Assembly: GCF_026262505.1 (NCBI RefSeq)
Contig: NC_067206.1
Span: 40,065,660 to 40,129,659 of the forward strand
Source of the DNA: Trichomonas vaginalis G3
Taxonomy: Eukaryota > Parabasalia > Trichomonadida > Trichomonadidae
Reading direction: 5' to 3'
Length of the DNA: 64,000 bases
Shown here: one piece after another, positions 38,384-47,916 of the stretch
Layout of the letters: each line of letters begins with the position of its first letter
Numbering within the stretch: position 1 is the stretch's first letter
Translations under genes and position numbers: made by a program
The notes under the pieces: model-generated
The model's database searches: none
What the model saw: only the letters and a program-made list of their open reading frames with translations
What the model was told of the DNA's origin: nothing

Positions 38384-39469
38384 TTAGAAGAATTTTCTTA
38401 TTCTTTCTGGCTTATTTTTGTCTTTCCAGTACTCCCGCTCTAATGGTCCCAGATGTGTTGGCTTTGACTCTCTCAAGTTCTTAGATGGTATAACATCTTC
38501 AACGCCTCCTTCATATCTTACTTTATAAGTGTCATCGTTTATGTTGTAGCCAAGTATTTCAATAACCACTCCTCGCTTTGCTTCGTCAATGGTTTCAGCA
38601 AGTTTGCCATTATTACTTTCGACTAATTTGTGACGAGGGTAAAACGCAATAGAGTCGTCAGCAGCTTTTATAAGATATCCATTACCTTGCGTAGAGTCTA
38701 CGATATAATAGTTTCTACTTAACCTTAAACGTTTCTTTGTCAACGGCTTGTCGTCAAGAACTACACGAACTTTTGTACCAGAAATGAGGGTAAATTGTGT
38801 TGAATTTCTGATATTTTGTGTTTGGCTTCGTTGCTTTTGTATATACTTTTCTTCTTGTTGTTGTGTCATTGAATTTGGTGTATGCCCTGTTGTAGAATGT
38901 GTTGAGGAATTGTAAACTTCGATGAAATGTTTCATTGTTTCTTCGGTAAAGTCTCGCTCTTGATTTAAATCTCTGAGCGTTCTTATGAAGCGGTTTATGA
39001 TGCCGAGTATGTTATGGTTATGGTCTTCAGTAGTGTAGTGAGTTATGTTATGCTTAATGAGAAAATCTGTGATTTCATTGCTGAGGTATGCACTGTCTTG
39101 GTCTGATGTTAAAGTACTTGGGCTATGTTCTGCTACAAACTTTTGTAAAACTCTTAACACTTCACGAGTTCCTTTATTTTTCATTGGATATGCATATGCT
39201 TTGCGAGTGTTAACATTAATGAAGATGAGGAATGGTTTATGTCCTCCTTTTCTGCTTTGAATGAGAGTGTCAAATTGGTATGCGTCAGGAGTGTTGGAGT
39301 AAATTGGTAAAAAGTAGTCGTAAGGGTTTATTTTTGTTTGATGTACAACATTTTTGTCAAAGAACCTTTTCACTTCAGCTCTGTTAGTAAATCCCCAACT
39401 TTTTGCTGCTTCATTGAACTTCTTAAATGACCTCCATGGATGTTGTTCGAATACTTCTTTCAAGCTCAT
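38384..39469 (-). CDS. Polinton integrase, rve family with chromo-like tail (A2)
   Basis: The open 361-residue frame shows an rve-type core: AYQFDTLIQSR, FLIFINVNTRKAYAYPM, TLTSDQDSAYLSNEI and DHNHNILGIINRFIRTLRDL, then VYNSSTHSTTGHTPNSM. The C-terminal region has VEILGYNINDDTYKVRYEGG-like residues (VIEILGYNINDDTYKVRYEG), a chromo/Tudor-like beta-barrel pattern often found on such integrases. It is diverged from, but clearly related to, 21434-22393. It makes the cuts and joins for insertion; such enzymes act on the TIR ends. Confidence 0.82.
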   Translation of the reverse strand: MSLKEVFEQHPWRSFKKFNEAAKSWGFTNRAEVKRFFDKNVVHQTKINPYDYFLPIYSNTPDAYQFDTLIQSRKGGHKPFLIFINVNTRKAYAYPMKNKGTREVLRVLQKFVAEHSPSTLTSDQDSAYLSNEITDFLIKHNITHYTTEDHNHNILGIINRFIRTLRDLNQERDFTEETMKHFIEVYNSSTHSTTGHTPNSMTQQQEEKYIQKQRSQTQNIRNSTQFTLISGTKVRVVLDDKPLTKKRLRLSRNYYIVDSTQGNGYLIKAADDSIAFYPRHKLVESNNGKLAETIDEAKRGVVIEILGYNINDDTYKVRYEGGVEDVIPSKNLRESKPTHLGPLEREYWKDKNKPERIRKFF

Positions 39470-39509
39470 TTATGTAAAGTTAAAGATTTTATTCTAGGCT
39501 CAAGCGCGT

Positions 39510-40313
39510 TCATTGAACGCGGTACCATGCGAATACAGTCATAAATGGTGGCATATAATCTTCACCCGAGCCTGTTGGATTTGTTGTGAAAGTGTGTGAA
39601 TGATTTCCTGTGGTTCCACAGAAAATACCTGCGCTTGAATCTACTGGGTCGCTTGAAATATCATATCTATCCATTCCCTGTCTATCCGAACCTGCTGCAA
39701 GATTTCTATAACCTCTTTTTGTTATTGAATGTGAATGATTACCTGTTGTGTTTGTAGTTCCCGTATGAGTGTGCGGTGGAAGGTTTGCTTCTTTAATTTT
39801 CTTCGAACCCCCTGTTTGCTTTGAAGAGTTAGCACAGTATAAGAATTTGTCTACAATCTGTTCCCACGTACCAAAACCTAAAACACTTGCTGGATTTGTT
39901 GAATTCATTGACGTATAAATAGAGCCAACAGGATATAATGTTTGAAGAATCTGGGCCTTCATTGTTTGAAGTTCATGTTTAACGTTTATAACTTTATTGC
40001 CATCTTCAATATTTATATTGTTTGTTATTAAACCATTAGGAAAAGTAGGAGGATAAATTCTTTGTTCTTGTACAGTTGCACCGTTTCTTCCTGTTTTTGT
40101 TACTATTTCGATGCATGCTTTAATTTCTTTAATCTTGATTGTTTGAAATTCTTCATGTGTATGGTTCTTGTCGGCTTTTCCATTAAGCGCAGCATTTACT
40201 TCCGACTTCTTTGCATAATTTTCATCTACATAAGTTTTGTCAGCTTTCTTATCTAACATTGCTGGTAGTTCATATGCTTCAAAGTTTCTGGCATGATCTT
40301 CATATTCCTGCAA
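39510..40313 (-). CDS. Phage tail-collar-like fibre protein, distal part (A2)
   Basis: This frame has a coiled-coil stalk with KADKTYVDENYAKKSEV repeats, then YPVGSIYTSMNSTNPAS...GTWEQIVDKFLY, a classic bacteriophage tail-collar signature, followed by HTHTGTTNTTGNHSHS and the end YMPPFMTVFAWYRV. The HxH repeats of phage fibres bind metal along a trimeric axis. The B gene at 22396-24190 has the same ending. Together with 40478-42520 it forms a fibre gene region that looks broken about once. Confidence 0.75.
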   Translation of the reverse strand: MQEYEDHARNFEAYELPAMLDKKADKTYVDENYAKKSEVNAALNGKADKNHTHEEFQTIKIKEIKACIEIVTKTGRNGATVQEQRIYPPTFPNGLITNNINIEDGNKVINVKHELQTMKAQILQTLYPVGSIYTSMNSTNPASVLGFGTWEQIVDKFLYCANSSKQTGGSKKIKEANLPPHTHTGTTNTTGNHSHSITKRGYRNLAAGSDRQGMDRYDISSDPVDSSAGIFCGTTGNHSHTFTTNPTGSGEDYMPPFMTVFAWYRVQ

Positions 40314-40477
40314 CTGTTATCTAAATTGTTTAGTGTATCTTTTACGCTTGTACTGGATTCTCTAAAGGTGCACTTGAACCAAGGGTATAGTTCAATATTA
40401 TGTCGTCTGCTCTAACAGTAGTGAAGGATTCATGTGTATGGTTCTTGTCAGCTTTACTATTTAATGTAGCTTGAAGT

Positions 40478-42520
40478 TCATTTATATCGGAGATTGTGTT
40501 TATGAGATTTCAAAACTTTGTTCATTGCTTCGAGTTCAACTTTGTCAGCTTTACTTTTAATAGCATCTTCAAACGTTATTTTTGCCTTAACTCTCAAAGT
40601 AAATCTTGGTTCAACTAATACACCGTTAACATTGAAAGTAGAGGCATAAATTTCACCGGTATAACCAAATGCTTCTGGTGCTTTAGCTACATCATACTGT
40701 ACAGTACAGCTTATGTCATAACCTTTAGCACGAATGTATTTATATCTTCTTTCATTAACATTTTTTGTCTTCGCTTCATCACTTCGTGTTAAATATCCAT
40801 GGTAGTCCGTTATAATCTGTTCGTCTGAAGTTGAAGTTATATAATGAACGTGGTTCTTGACTTTATCACTCAGAGCTAAAAGCTCATTTTTGTCTGCTTT
40901 TTCGGCTAATTTCTCATTAACATCATTCACTTCTAATTCAACTCTTCCGCCAGAACTCTTATTATCATTAATCTTTTTCATTAATTCGGTAATTACGTCA
41001 TAAAGACTATATTCTGTTTTCGGTTTTGTAAATAATGAGTCAAAATTTCTTTTCATCATTACATCGCTGACATTAATGATATCACCAATTCCTTTTTCAT
41101 TTATTCTCTTCATTAATTCTGCAATAATGACGAATATATAATCTGTTAATTTATTCTCTTCATCGAGGGTTATAGAATGTTTTGAAATTGAATCATTAAC
41201 TCCTCTAAATAAATCAATAACTTCAGGATACACGTTTTTAATGTCTCGAATAACCCGACCAGTATCCTGTTGTTCATGTTCTTCGTTCCCGTCGTTACGT
41301 GGTTTTATATCTCTAACCATCATCAACGCAGCCATAACCGGAGGGTTTGTTGCTATCTGTTCGAAAATCCGTCCGTTATGTACGGTATATCTAAATAATT
41401 TCTTTGTGTTTGTTAAAACATTTGAAACAAGTCTTTTAAAACCATCTACAAAATTTCCTGTTTCACCTAATGTTCTTGCAGCATTTACAAGCTCACCCAT
41501 TCCCGCTTTTGACCCCAAAAACGTCCATATTGCATTTATTTCACTCTGTATAGTTGTCCATTCAGCGAAACTAACACCCGCATTCGCTAAGCTGAAAATG
41601 AAATTCAGTGGATCGAACTTAATTCCACCTTCTTTTTCAATTTCAACGAACTCACTAACATGAGATTTTAAATATTCTTTCGTTAAAATTGTTTTCCCCG
41701 ATGTTATGTCATTAACGAAACTATCACCGTCAAAAGTTAACGAATTCAATTTCGTCGTTGATGCTTTTATTTCATACACCGCTTTATCGATAGTTTTTGG
41801 CTCACCTTCTTTAGAAGCATATGAAACATTAATGAATGAATTATATGTATTCGTGAATGAGTTAAAATCAATGATTTTCATTAATGACGCCTTTAATGAT
41901 TCATTTACTGTCGAATCCCTTAAAGCAATTAATGAACTGTCATTTATGAAAGGTACACTGCAAACCGTCGAGTTTGGATCAAATGCTGTAGTTGGTGCAG
42001 GAATATTAATGATATAAGTCATTAAATCATTAAGTGACGTAAATAATGTTGTCGTTTTTGATTTAATTTCTTTAGCATCTGTTATATATGGTAATTTTAT
42101 TTCTGTAGTTTCTGAATTAAAGATATTCGCTAAAATGTTTTGTAAACTGTTTTGAACAGCTGTGTAAACCGTTGAATCCGGAACTCTTACGATTTCACCG
42201 TCCTTAATAAAAGGCATTGCACATGGTGTAGTGCTTGGGTCAAATCTTTTTGGGTTATGATTCAACATATATTCTAATGCTTCATAAACAGACCTATATA
42301 CGGTTGTATTATCTTTTTCAATAATTTCACCGTCCTTTATAAATGGCATAGTACATGGAGTTAAAATAGGGTCAAACTTTTCATAGTCCTTCCATGTTAT
42401 GTATTTCTCAGTATTTCCATCAGTGATAACAATATATTTGTCAGTAAGTGTGAGAGAGTATTGACCAAAATATAAACGTTTAGCTCTGTCAGCTTCATAC
42501 GCATATGCAGCTATACTCAT
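40478..42520 (-). CDS. Fibre stalk/base protein (A2)
   Basis: A 680-residue frame starting MSIAAYAYEADRA. It has three or four imperfect repeats of about 45-60 residues near the N-terminus (FDP..TPC.MPFIKDGEI, then STVY.AV...L), a helical middle (GVSFAEWTTIQSEINAIW) and near the end EKADKNELLALSDKVKNHVHYI and KADKVELEAMNKVLKSHKHN, the KAD/HxH stalk pattern of phage fibres. The base of the protein could attach to the capsid. Its start is divergent from 42538, with an Inr-like TCATTA in the gap. Confidence 0.65.
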   Translation of the reverse strand: MSIAAYAYEADRAKRLYFGQYSLTLTDKYIVITDGNTEKYITWKDYEKFDPILTPCTMPFIKDGEIIEKDNTTVYRSVYEALEYMLNHNPKRFDPSTTPCAMPFIKDGEIVRVPDSTVYTAVQNSLQNILANIFNSETTEIKLPYITDAKEIKSKTTTLFTSLNDLMTYIINIPAPTTAFDPNSTVCSVPFINDSSLIALRDSTVNESLKASLMKIIDFNSFTNTYNSFINVSYASKEGEPKTIDKAVYEIKASTTKLNSLTFDGDSFVNDITSGKTILTKEYLKSHVSEFVEIEKEGGIKFDPLNFIFSLANAGVSFAEWTTIQSEINAIWTFLGSKAGMGELVNAARTLGETGNFVDGFKRLVSNVLTNTKKLFRYTVHNGRIFEQIATNPPVMAALMMVRDIKPRNDGNEEHEQQDTGRVIRDIKNVYPEVIDLFRGVNDSISKHSITLDEENKLTDYIFVIIAELMKRINEKGIGDIINVSDVMMKRNFDSLFTKPKTEYSLYDVITELMKKINDNKSSGGRVELEVNDVNEKLAEKADKNELLALSDKVKNHVHYITSTSDEQIITDYHGYLTRSDEAKTKNVNERRYKYIRAKGYDISCTVQYDVAKAPEAFGYTGEIYASTFNVNGVLVEPRFTLRVKAKITFEDAIKSKADKVELEAMNKVLKSHKHNLRYK

Positions 42521-42537
42521 ATTTTAATGAGAATAAA

Positions 42538-43313
42538 ATGTTGTTCTATTTGCAAAGTACAGACCCAAACGAATACGGGACAGTAAAGCTACAAACAAAC
42601 TTAGGTCTACAGAATGAGGCGCTTGCATTCAGAATGGTTGACTTCAATACTATCGCTTCATTCGTTATAACAGATGAAACAGATTTCATGGAGATTGAAA
42701 TAGATGGAAAGAAGCACGAAATAAGATTTCACAATAATGTAGAATATAAGATGGAAACATTAGCTGGAGTGTTAAATGCTCTCATAAATACTACAATAAA
42801 CAAGGATAACGAGAAAACTTAATGAATGTTAAACTTATTGCAGGAGTTTTGAAGTTCAGTTATGCGAAGGAGTTTAAGATACCAAGAATGAGTCATAGAG
42901 TACAACTTCTTTTGGGTGCATACCATATGACATTTCCTTTGAAAAGTGTTGACAAAACGATTGAGATGAAATCTGTTCCATACGTATGTTATGGTAATTG
43001 TTTATACATTGAGTCTAAAATAGCTAATGTCACAGGCATTTCAGGAGTTAATAGTAAAGGTTCAGTAGAATATAAATCCTTCTGTTATGCAGTCAATTCA
43101 ATGTTCATTCCAAACGTTCCTGTCATAGCAACTCATTTAGGTAAATGGGTTCGCATTAGTCCTCATAATTTGAAAGACATGCAATTCAGACTTGTTGACT
43201 TTCAAGGAGAGCCTGTAGAACTGAAGGCACCAGTGCGAATGACTGTTGAAGTTGACTTTTTAGAAAATATTAAATGCAACAGCTTACAAGAGAACTCAGA
43301 GCTAAAAATATAA
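42538..43313 (+). pseudogene. Probable minor capsid / penton-like protein (A2, broken)
   Basis: Frames starting at ATG 42538 (MLFYLQSTDPNEYG) and 42822 (MNVKLIAGVLKF) are beta-rich; the C-terminal end has FRLVDFQGEPVELKAPVRM, matching the ending of 10474-11271 in B (LTLVDANFVPVKLLCPMYL). The region is therefore the A2 version of that penton-like family. It looks broken about once. Confidence 0.55.
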
Positions 43314-43513
43314 AGTATGAATGTTATGTATTAGGTCATGAACTTTGGTTGTTGCTGTTTGATGAAACAAATGAATTAGTTATGTCAGTCAAGAGAACAG
43401 AAAAATATTGTGTTAGTGAAAACTGCACCAAGTCAATAAGATTAGGTTTGCATTATGAAGATGAGTTCGATACTGTTGAAGAAGTTTTGGATAGATATTA
43501 CAAATTGCTTTAA
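43274..43513 (+). CDS. Hypothetical protein, 79 aa (A2)
   Basis: The frame overlaps the end of the preceding gene by 40 bp and starts MQQLTRELRAKN. It has a small alpha/beta look (YECYVLGHELWLLLFDETNEL) and ends DTVEEVLDRYYKLL. It converges on 43510 with a 4-bp overlap, a compact viral-type layout. No family recognised. Confidence 0.5.
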   Translation: MQQLTRELRAKNIKYECYVLGHELWLLLFDETNELVMSVKRTEKYCVSENCTKSIRLGLHYEDEFDTVEEVLDRYYKLL

Positions 43514-44121
43514 TTTACTAAAACATATTTCAAACAAAGTTTATATTCTGTTGAAAGTTTTGTATACTCGTTCGAATATTTATACTTAAACTCAACTCCT
43601 GTAGTTCCTGGTGTTTCAATGATGCGGATGTTACCTATTTTCATGAATAGTGGAGTTTGACCACAGCATTCGATTTCAGGGTCGAGATAGTCAATGACAC
43701 ATTGTTTCCTGTTATTCGTGAATAACATTTTCAAGGTCCTCCTTTGTTAGAATTATTTGGTTCTTGCTTATAAGATTTGTCAAAAGCTTCTTATCGTCTT
43801 TGAGTAAAATTGTTTGGTATAACTGAAGAAGGTAATGGTCTACGTTATCTGAAGGATTTGTTTGAACATTTGTGTAAGGTTGTCGTTGGCTTCTCTTGAA
43901 AGAATTTGGTCCAGTGGTGGATACTCTAACTTAACATCTGATGTAGCGTTAGCGTTTGAAGCTGAGTTTAAATTCACGGATTTCAGCTCTGGTTCTTTTT
44001 CTTTCAAACACTCTGAACTATAGTTCTTTATGACAATATTGTTTGTCGTTCGTGAGTCAACATTTGATGTTGGTTCAATTGGAACATTAACGGCACCAGC
44101 TAAGATGGATTTGCTTCTCAT
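43510..44121 (-). pseudogene. Conserved Polinton virion-type protein (A2, broken)
   Basis: The minus-strand frames begin MRSKSILAGAVNVPIEPTS, nearly the same as 62224 in C (MRSKSILYGAANLPIEPTS), and end with DYLDPEIECCGQTPLF and EYKLCLKYVLV, as in C. The family is also in B (9891-10469). The long disordered N-terminus and compact C-terminal domain suggest a virion or tether protein. The region appears broken about once. Confidence 0.6.
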
Positions 44122-44146
44122 TTCATATAGAATAAAAACCTTTTAT

Positions 44147-44548
44147 ATGTATGAAATGAACAATATACTCGACAAGGGTTTGAATGTAAAGCTAACGAAT
44201 GAAAATATTGTTGAATTCACTGAGACAGGTGCTGTGTATAAAGATGTAGAACTACTGAACAAAAGAGCTAAGGGAAGAAGCAGGAATATGAACAAAGGGT
44301 GGAAGCCTATAAAAATTTATGTCAATGATGGCTCAGGAGGTTCAAACATAAAGTATGCAGAAAGTTATAGAGTTTATGCTCTCAAAGGTGAAAAGCCTTC
44401 ATTTAAGAACAGCTATTCTAACGCATATCCTCAAAAGCTAACGGATGGGGAAGTGGATGATATGAATGACAGCAAAAATATTAACAGAAATGGCGACAGA
44501 GATGCATGGAATTTGTTTACCATCAGTCAATTGAAGGTTAAACTTTAA
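44147..44548 (+). CDS. Conserved small virion-type protein, 133 aa (A2)
   Basis: The ATG at 44147 (MYEMNNILDKG) follows a TTTTATTCTATATGAAATGAG-type gap shared with the divergent gene at 44121, and fits better than the more upstream frame start. The pattern VEFTETGAVYKDVELL...KIYVNDGSGGSNIKYAESYRVY matches 61835-62188 in C (YTATGVVYNDLDQI...KIYVDDGSNGFNLVYHYSY). It always pairs divergently with the MRSKSIL gene. Function unknown; probably a structural or scaffold pair. Confidence 0.6.
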   Translation: MYEMNNILDKGLNVKLTNENIVEFTETGAVYKDVELLNKRAKGRSRNMNKGWKPIKIYVNDGSGGSNIKYAESYRVYALKGEKPSFKNSYSNAYPQKLTDGEVDDMNDSKNINRNGDRDAWNLFTISQLKVKL

Positions 44549-45432
44549 AACAATGTTGGTCGTTCCCATGGAATATTTTTGACTTTAATGGTATTAGTCA
44601 TGATATGAATCTCAAGGTATGAACGAGGAGAGATGAGAGACTTATATGCTTCCCAAATTTCTTCAAAAGGTAATGTTATACCTGACTGTTTCCAAATGAG
44701 TTCAATATCATAACGTGAGAAACCTTGAAAGATAACGAAGTCAGTTATGAGACGTTTTATGTTTAAAGCTAAAAACCTCCATGTTTGCATAAGTATTGCT
44801 ACAGTTAAGTGGTAATGTCTGACTTTAGTAATGATGTTAGCTAATGGTGAGTCTGGTTTTGACACTAAACCTTTTCCGGCGAAGTCGTCACAAACGAGCA
44901 GAGTGTTTGAAGGATACTTTTTGAAGGGGTATTTTGAAAGTTTTGACAGAATGTAGTTTGTAAGTCGTTTCATATCGTAAACTCCTGAGTATTGACGTAA
45001 GTGGTGTTTGTCAATAATTCTTTCCATCTCTTCTGAAGTCTTTTGCATTCCTGACTGTATAAATTCAACGATGGCATAATATTTCCTCTTACGTCGAATG
45101 TAACGTTGAAGAAATTCAATGAGTTCACTGTCTGGAACTTTAACGACAGAGGCTTGAACTTTTGACATAAATGTTTTCGCTGTTGAGTCCATAGAGTCTG
45201 AAGTTGCTGATATAATGATTTGGTCATAATATGAGTCATTTCCTAAACGTTCTGTTATGAGTATATGACGAATGAGGTTAAATGTCTTACCTGAACCCAT
45301 CTTTCCACAATAGAAATACACACCATTTGAACAGAACTCATAATCTTTGCTGAAAGGAAGAATAAGAGAAGAGTTAAGTTTGTCTGTAGTTTCATTCATG
45401 TCTTCATCTACGTCATGTATTAAATGCTTCAT
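44545..45432 (-). CDS. A32/FtsK-type DNA-packaging ATPase (A2)
   Basis: An intact 295-residue frame. Walker A GKMGSGKT is at residues 43-50, Walker B TLLVCDDF at 177-184 and an ATYLLMQTW-like sensor region (TVAILMQTWRFL) near 210. The C-terminus matches the C element protein (SPRSYLEIHIM...RPTLF against TPRSYMEVHIV...KMTLF). It would power genome packaging into the capsid. It converges on 44147-44548 with a 4-bp overlap and is divergent from 45449. Confidence 0.85.
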   Translation of the reverse strand: MKHLIHDVDEDMNETTDKLNSSLILPFSKDYEFCSNGVYFYCGKMGSGKTFNLIRHILITERLGNDSYYDQIIISATSDSMDSTAKTFMSKVQASVVKVPDSELIEFLQRYIRRKRKYYAIVEFIQSGMQKTSEEMERIIDKHHLRQYSGVYDMKRLTNYILSKLSKYPFKKYPSNTLLVCDDFAGKGLVSKPDSPLANIITKVRHYHLTVAILMQTWRFLALNIKRLITDFVIFQGFSRYDIELIWKQSGITLPFEEIWEAYKSLISPRSYLEIHIMTNTIKVKNIPWERPTLF

Positions 45433-45448
45433 TTTATCTCCATTAAAA

Positions 45449-46310
45449 ATGCAAGTCAGAAATATTCAGAACATAGCACCGAGTCTAACTGACAAGAGTA
45501 TAAAGATATACTATGAACACGTTATGATGAAACCTACCAAAATTCAAGAAAGTCAGTATACTTATGAATATCCAAGACACTGGGTAGAGTATGTAGGAGG
45601 TGAGAAAGCTATTGAAATCAGACAGGTTCGAAGTATTCCAGCAGGAAGAACAATATTATTGAAGAACTTTAATGTTTTGAGGTATAATGATGAAACAAAG
45701 AAGCAAGATAGTTTCCCTGTTGCTGTGTATGTGAACTTAGATACAGGAGATGACATGAAAGTTTTTAATACAAAGCTTCAAACGGTAGTGAGAGAACAAC
45801 TGACTGCGGAAGGGCATCCATTACCTTCAGAAGTTACCATAGCATATAATTTTGAAACAAATCAATAGATTTTAAATCGTCTCTGCAAAGAAGTCAGGTT
45901 TTACATTTAATGAAGCAGATGTATATTCGAATGAAAACTTCAAAGCTATTGCATGGTTAGATAATGACGATTGCTTTAAGAAAATATTTAAATACAGTGA
46001 CTCAACGATGTCAATAGATGACCTTCGTGGAATGTTACCATCGACGTTTACAGTAGAAGGTTCAGCAGGATTGCTTACAAGATTGTCAATTGGTGGTATT
46101 TGGTCTCGTGAGAACATTGTTATAAAATCCAGTATAAGTGAATTTGCTGAAGAATCTATATTATGTCTTTCAAACTACATGTATTCGCCGCCGAAGCATT
46201 ATAGTATAACAAACTTTGTCAGTAAGTTTAACATAAGACTTGTCGAACCTTCTTCAATGAAAGATGTTGTGCTACCAAAGACGGAAAGGATGGACTCATT
46301 ATTGAGATGA
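45449..46310 (+). pseudogene. Probable minor capsid / virion protein, second gene (A2, broken)
   Basis: The first frame starts at 45449 (MQVRNIQNIAPSL) and has KIYYEHVMMKPTK and YPRHWVEYVGGEKAIEIRQV, the same opening as element C's 54736-55806 (YYEHVMNDG, LPRDFIEYPASKALEIRKI), where it also lies divergently beside the ATPase. A later frame (46008-46310) ends with LVEPSSMKDVVLPKTERM. The region appears broken about once. A2 thus holds two members of this family. Confidence 0.6.
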
Positions 46311-46327
46311 TTTTAATAGCATATTAA

Positions 46328-46552
46328 ATGAGCTTGTTCTTGAAGGTCATTCATGATGAAATAACTGTTGTAGAAGATGTTAGCAATTGTTCAGACATTT
46401 TGAAGCGTATAGATGATATAAGAAAGAAGTTAGATAGACCGCAAAGCGGTGAGGGCGAAGCCCGTGAGAACGCTTATGTTTCATTGACTTTCTCCAGTAA
46501 CGAGAACTTTTATGAGATAATATTGAAGAGAGATGATTTTAATATGGTGTAA
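46328..46552 (+). CDS. Hypothetical protein, 74 aa (A2)
   Basis: A small frame starting MSLFLKVIHDEITVVED. It carries a Gly/Glu/Arg-rich insertion (RPQSGEGEARENA) of the same flavour as a 'GAGGGCGAAGCCC' sequence at the DNA level. It sits directly before, and in series with, the amphipathic protein gene. No family is recognised. Confidence 0.45.
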   Translation: MSLFLKVIHDEITVVEDVSNCSDILKRIDDIRKKLDRPQSGEGEARENAYVSLTFSSNENFYEIILKRDDFNMV

Positions 46553-47079
46553 ATGGTAGCTTGGGCAGCTTTAGGCGCAATGGGAACAAAAGCATTAGTA
46601 TTTGGAGCAAAAGCACTTGGAGCTTATGACGCAGTAAATAAAATGAGTGGAGGAAGGGTTTCGAAGACATTAGATGCAAATAAAGGGAAGATTGGAGGCT
46701 GGGTTGCAAAGAAGTTAAGATTAAATAAAATAGGGCTCATAAATAAAGCATCCAATTTGGTTGCGACTGAGTCAGAAAATGCTTTAGGAAAGGACGATGC
46801 GTTTGCAAAACACGCAAAAGACTTTAATGACCAGATGAAAGGTGAAACAATGCATTTAAATAGAGTCGATGGAACTAAAGAAAATGTTTCTTCTCCACCA
46901 GTAGTTCTTCCGTATGGTCCTATGGAATGTATGGAAACCCTTATGAACGACCATTTGACCCATTGACTGGTGGAAGTAACTGGTATCATTACGGACGAAG
47001 AAGAAAGATAGTCAAGTTGGAGACAGACGTGAAGAAAGCAACTAAAAAGAAACCAAGGAAGAGAGTTATAAAGCAATGA
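46553..47079 (+). pseudogene. Amphipathic MV/MG-start protein, pVI-like by layout (A2, broken)
   Basis: The frame begins MVAWAALGAMGTKALVFGAKALGAYDAVN and continues through KSLDANKGKIGGWVAKKLRL-type basic residues. The middle SENALGKDDAFAKHAKDFNDQM matches the C protein (TTLGEDNALTKNLKAFNKAL). Further codons near the 3' end are Lys/Arg-rich. The gene seems broken about once. An amphipathic N-terminus plus a basic tail fits a capsid-internal membrane-active or DNA-contacting protein. Confidence 0.5.
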
Positions 47080-47916
47080 ATTCAACAGGGTGAAAAAACA
47101 GGTGAAAAAAGAGGTGAGATCTCACCACTTCACCTAAATTTATTTTTGTGCTATGTTTTCATACGTGTGAGGGTGGTGATATCATTTATTTTTAAGTTTA
47201 TTTTTTTTATAAATGACAGAACAAAAATATAACATTTCTACTCAGCAGGAATGAGACCCTTACTGACTATGTATTCGTTTAATGCTTGATGAAAACAATG
47301 GTACATATTATCGTATGGGTATACACAACGTCTGTTTCCATCGTCGTCGTATATGTAGAGCTCAAATCCAGTCCAACCTTCTTTTGTACAATATGTAGCT
47401 TTATTTAAGTATGCATTTATGTAGATAAGGCAATTTTCTTCATCGCTCCAGAAATAATTTTTGTTCTTTGTTGAAATAGTTTTCGTTCCTCTGCGACCAT
47501 AAGGAATGTATGCAATGAACTTTGCGTCATATGGGATTGTAATATATTCAGGGTTTCTTTCATCGTCAATGGGTCTATCTTTGTTAAAATGCATGTTTCT
47601 CAGTTTTACTTGGGTTTTGAATAGTTCACGGAAACGTTCTGGGAAAGAGTCATAGTAAATGTAGTCAGACATGTCTTTGTAATGAAATAAAAAATTAAAA
47701 AAAAATAAAAATAGGTTATTTTTTATTTAGTGAGGACGGTAGTGAAGTCGTTAGTGAAGTCGTTTATGTGTCAGACGGTTTTGTAAATATTTAAGGTTAA
47801 GTTGGCGTTATGGTTGTGTTGTAAAATATACGTTACCGGTTTCGTAAAGTGTCAAAACTGTTAAGTGGTGTACGGAGGCGCGCAGTGCCACAGTACGCAA
47901 CTTAGGGATACTAACT
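47055..47916. repeat. Right terminal inverted repeat of A2
   Basis: This is the inverse of 26094-26955, with the palindrome at 47113-47126. Just inside 47213 a very short frame MTEQKYNISTQQE keeps the first codons of the A1 TIR gene (MTEQKQLIQ), which shows that the gene slot has been exchanged. Confidence 0.88.
47238..47672 (-). CDS. TIR-encoded 144-aa protein (right copy)
   Basis: This is the identical twin of 26339-26773, starting at 47672 on the minus strand and reading inward from the right end. Perfect protein identity between the arms shows that the TIRs are recent or have been homogenised. Function unknown. Confidence 0.65.
   Translation of the reverse strand: MSDYIYYDSFPERFRELFKTQVKLRNMHFNKDRPIDDERNPEYITIPYDAKFIAYIPYGRRGTKTISTKNKNYFWSDEENCLIYINAYLNKATYCTKEGWTGFELYIYDDDGNRRCVYPYDNMYHCFHQALNEYIVSKGLIPAE

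Larger units (their letters stand above)
26094..47916. mobile_element. Maverick/Polinton A2, full length (21.8 kb)
   Basis: Both ends are visible: the left starts AGTTAGTATCCCTAAG and the right is its inverse. The TIRs are about 860 bp and nearly identical, and GCGGG flanks the element on each side. Parts in order are a TIR gene, small virion genes, capsid, minor-capsid-like gene, PolB, KilA-N/T5orf172 block, integrase, tail-fibre genes, more virion genes, ATPase, amphipathic protein and TIR gene. Structurally it looks whole, but several genes (polymerase, capsid, fibre, minor-capsid genes) are broken, with roughly ten breaks in all. It is young, judging by TIR identity and similarity to A1. 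Confidence 0.92.
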
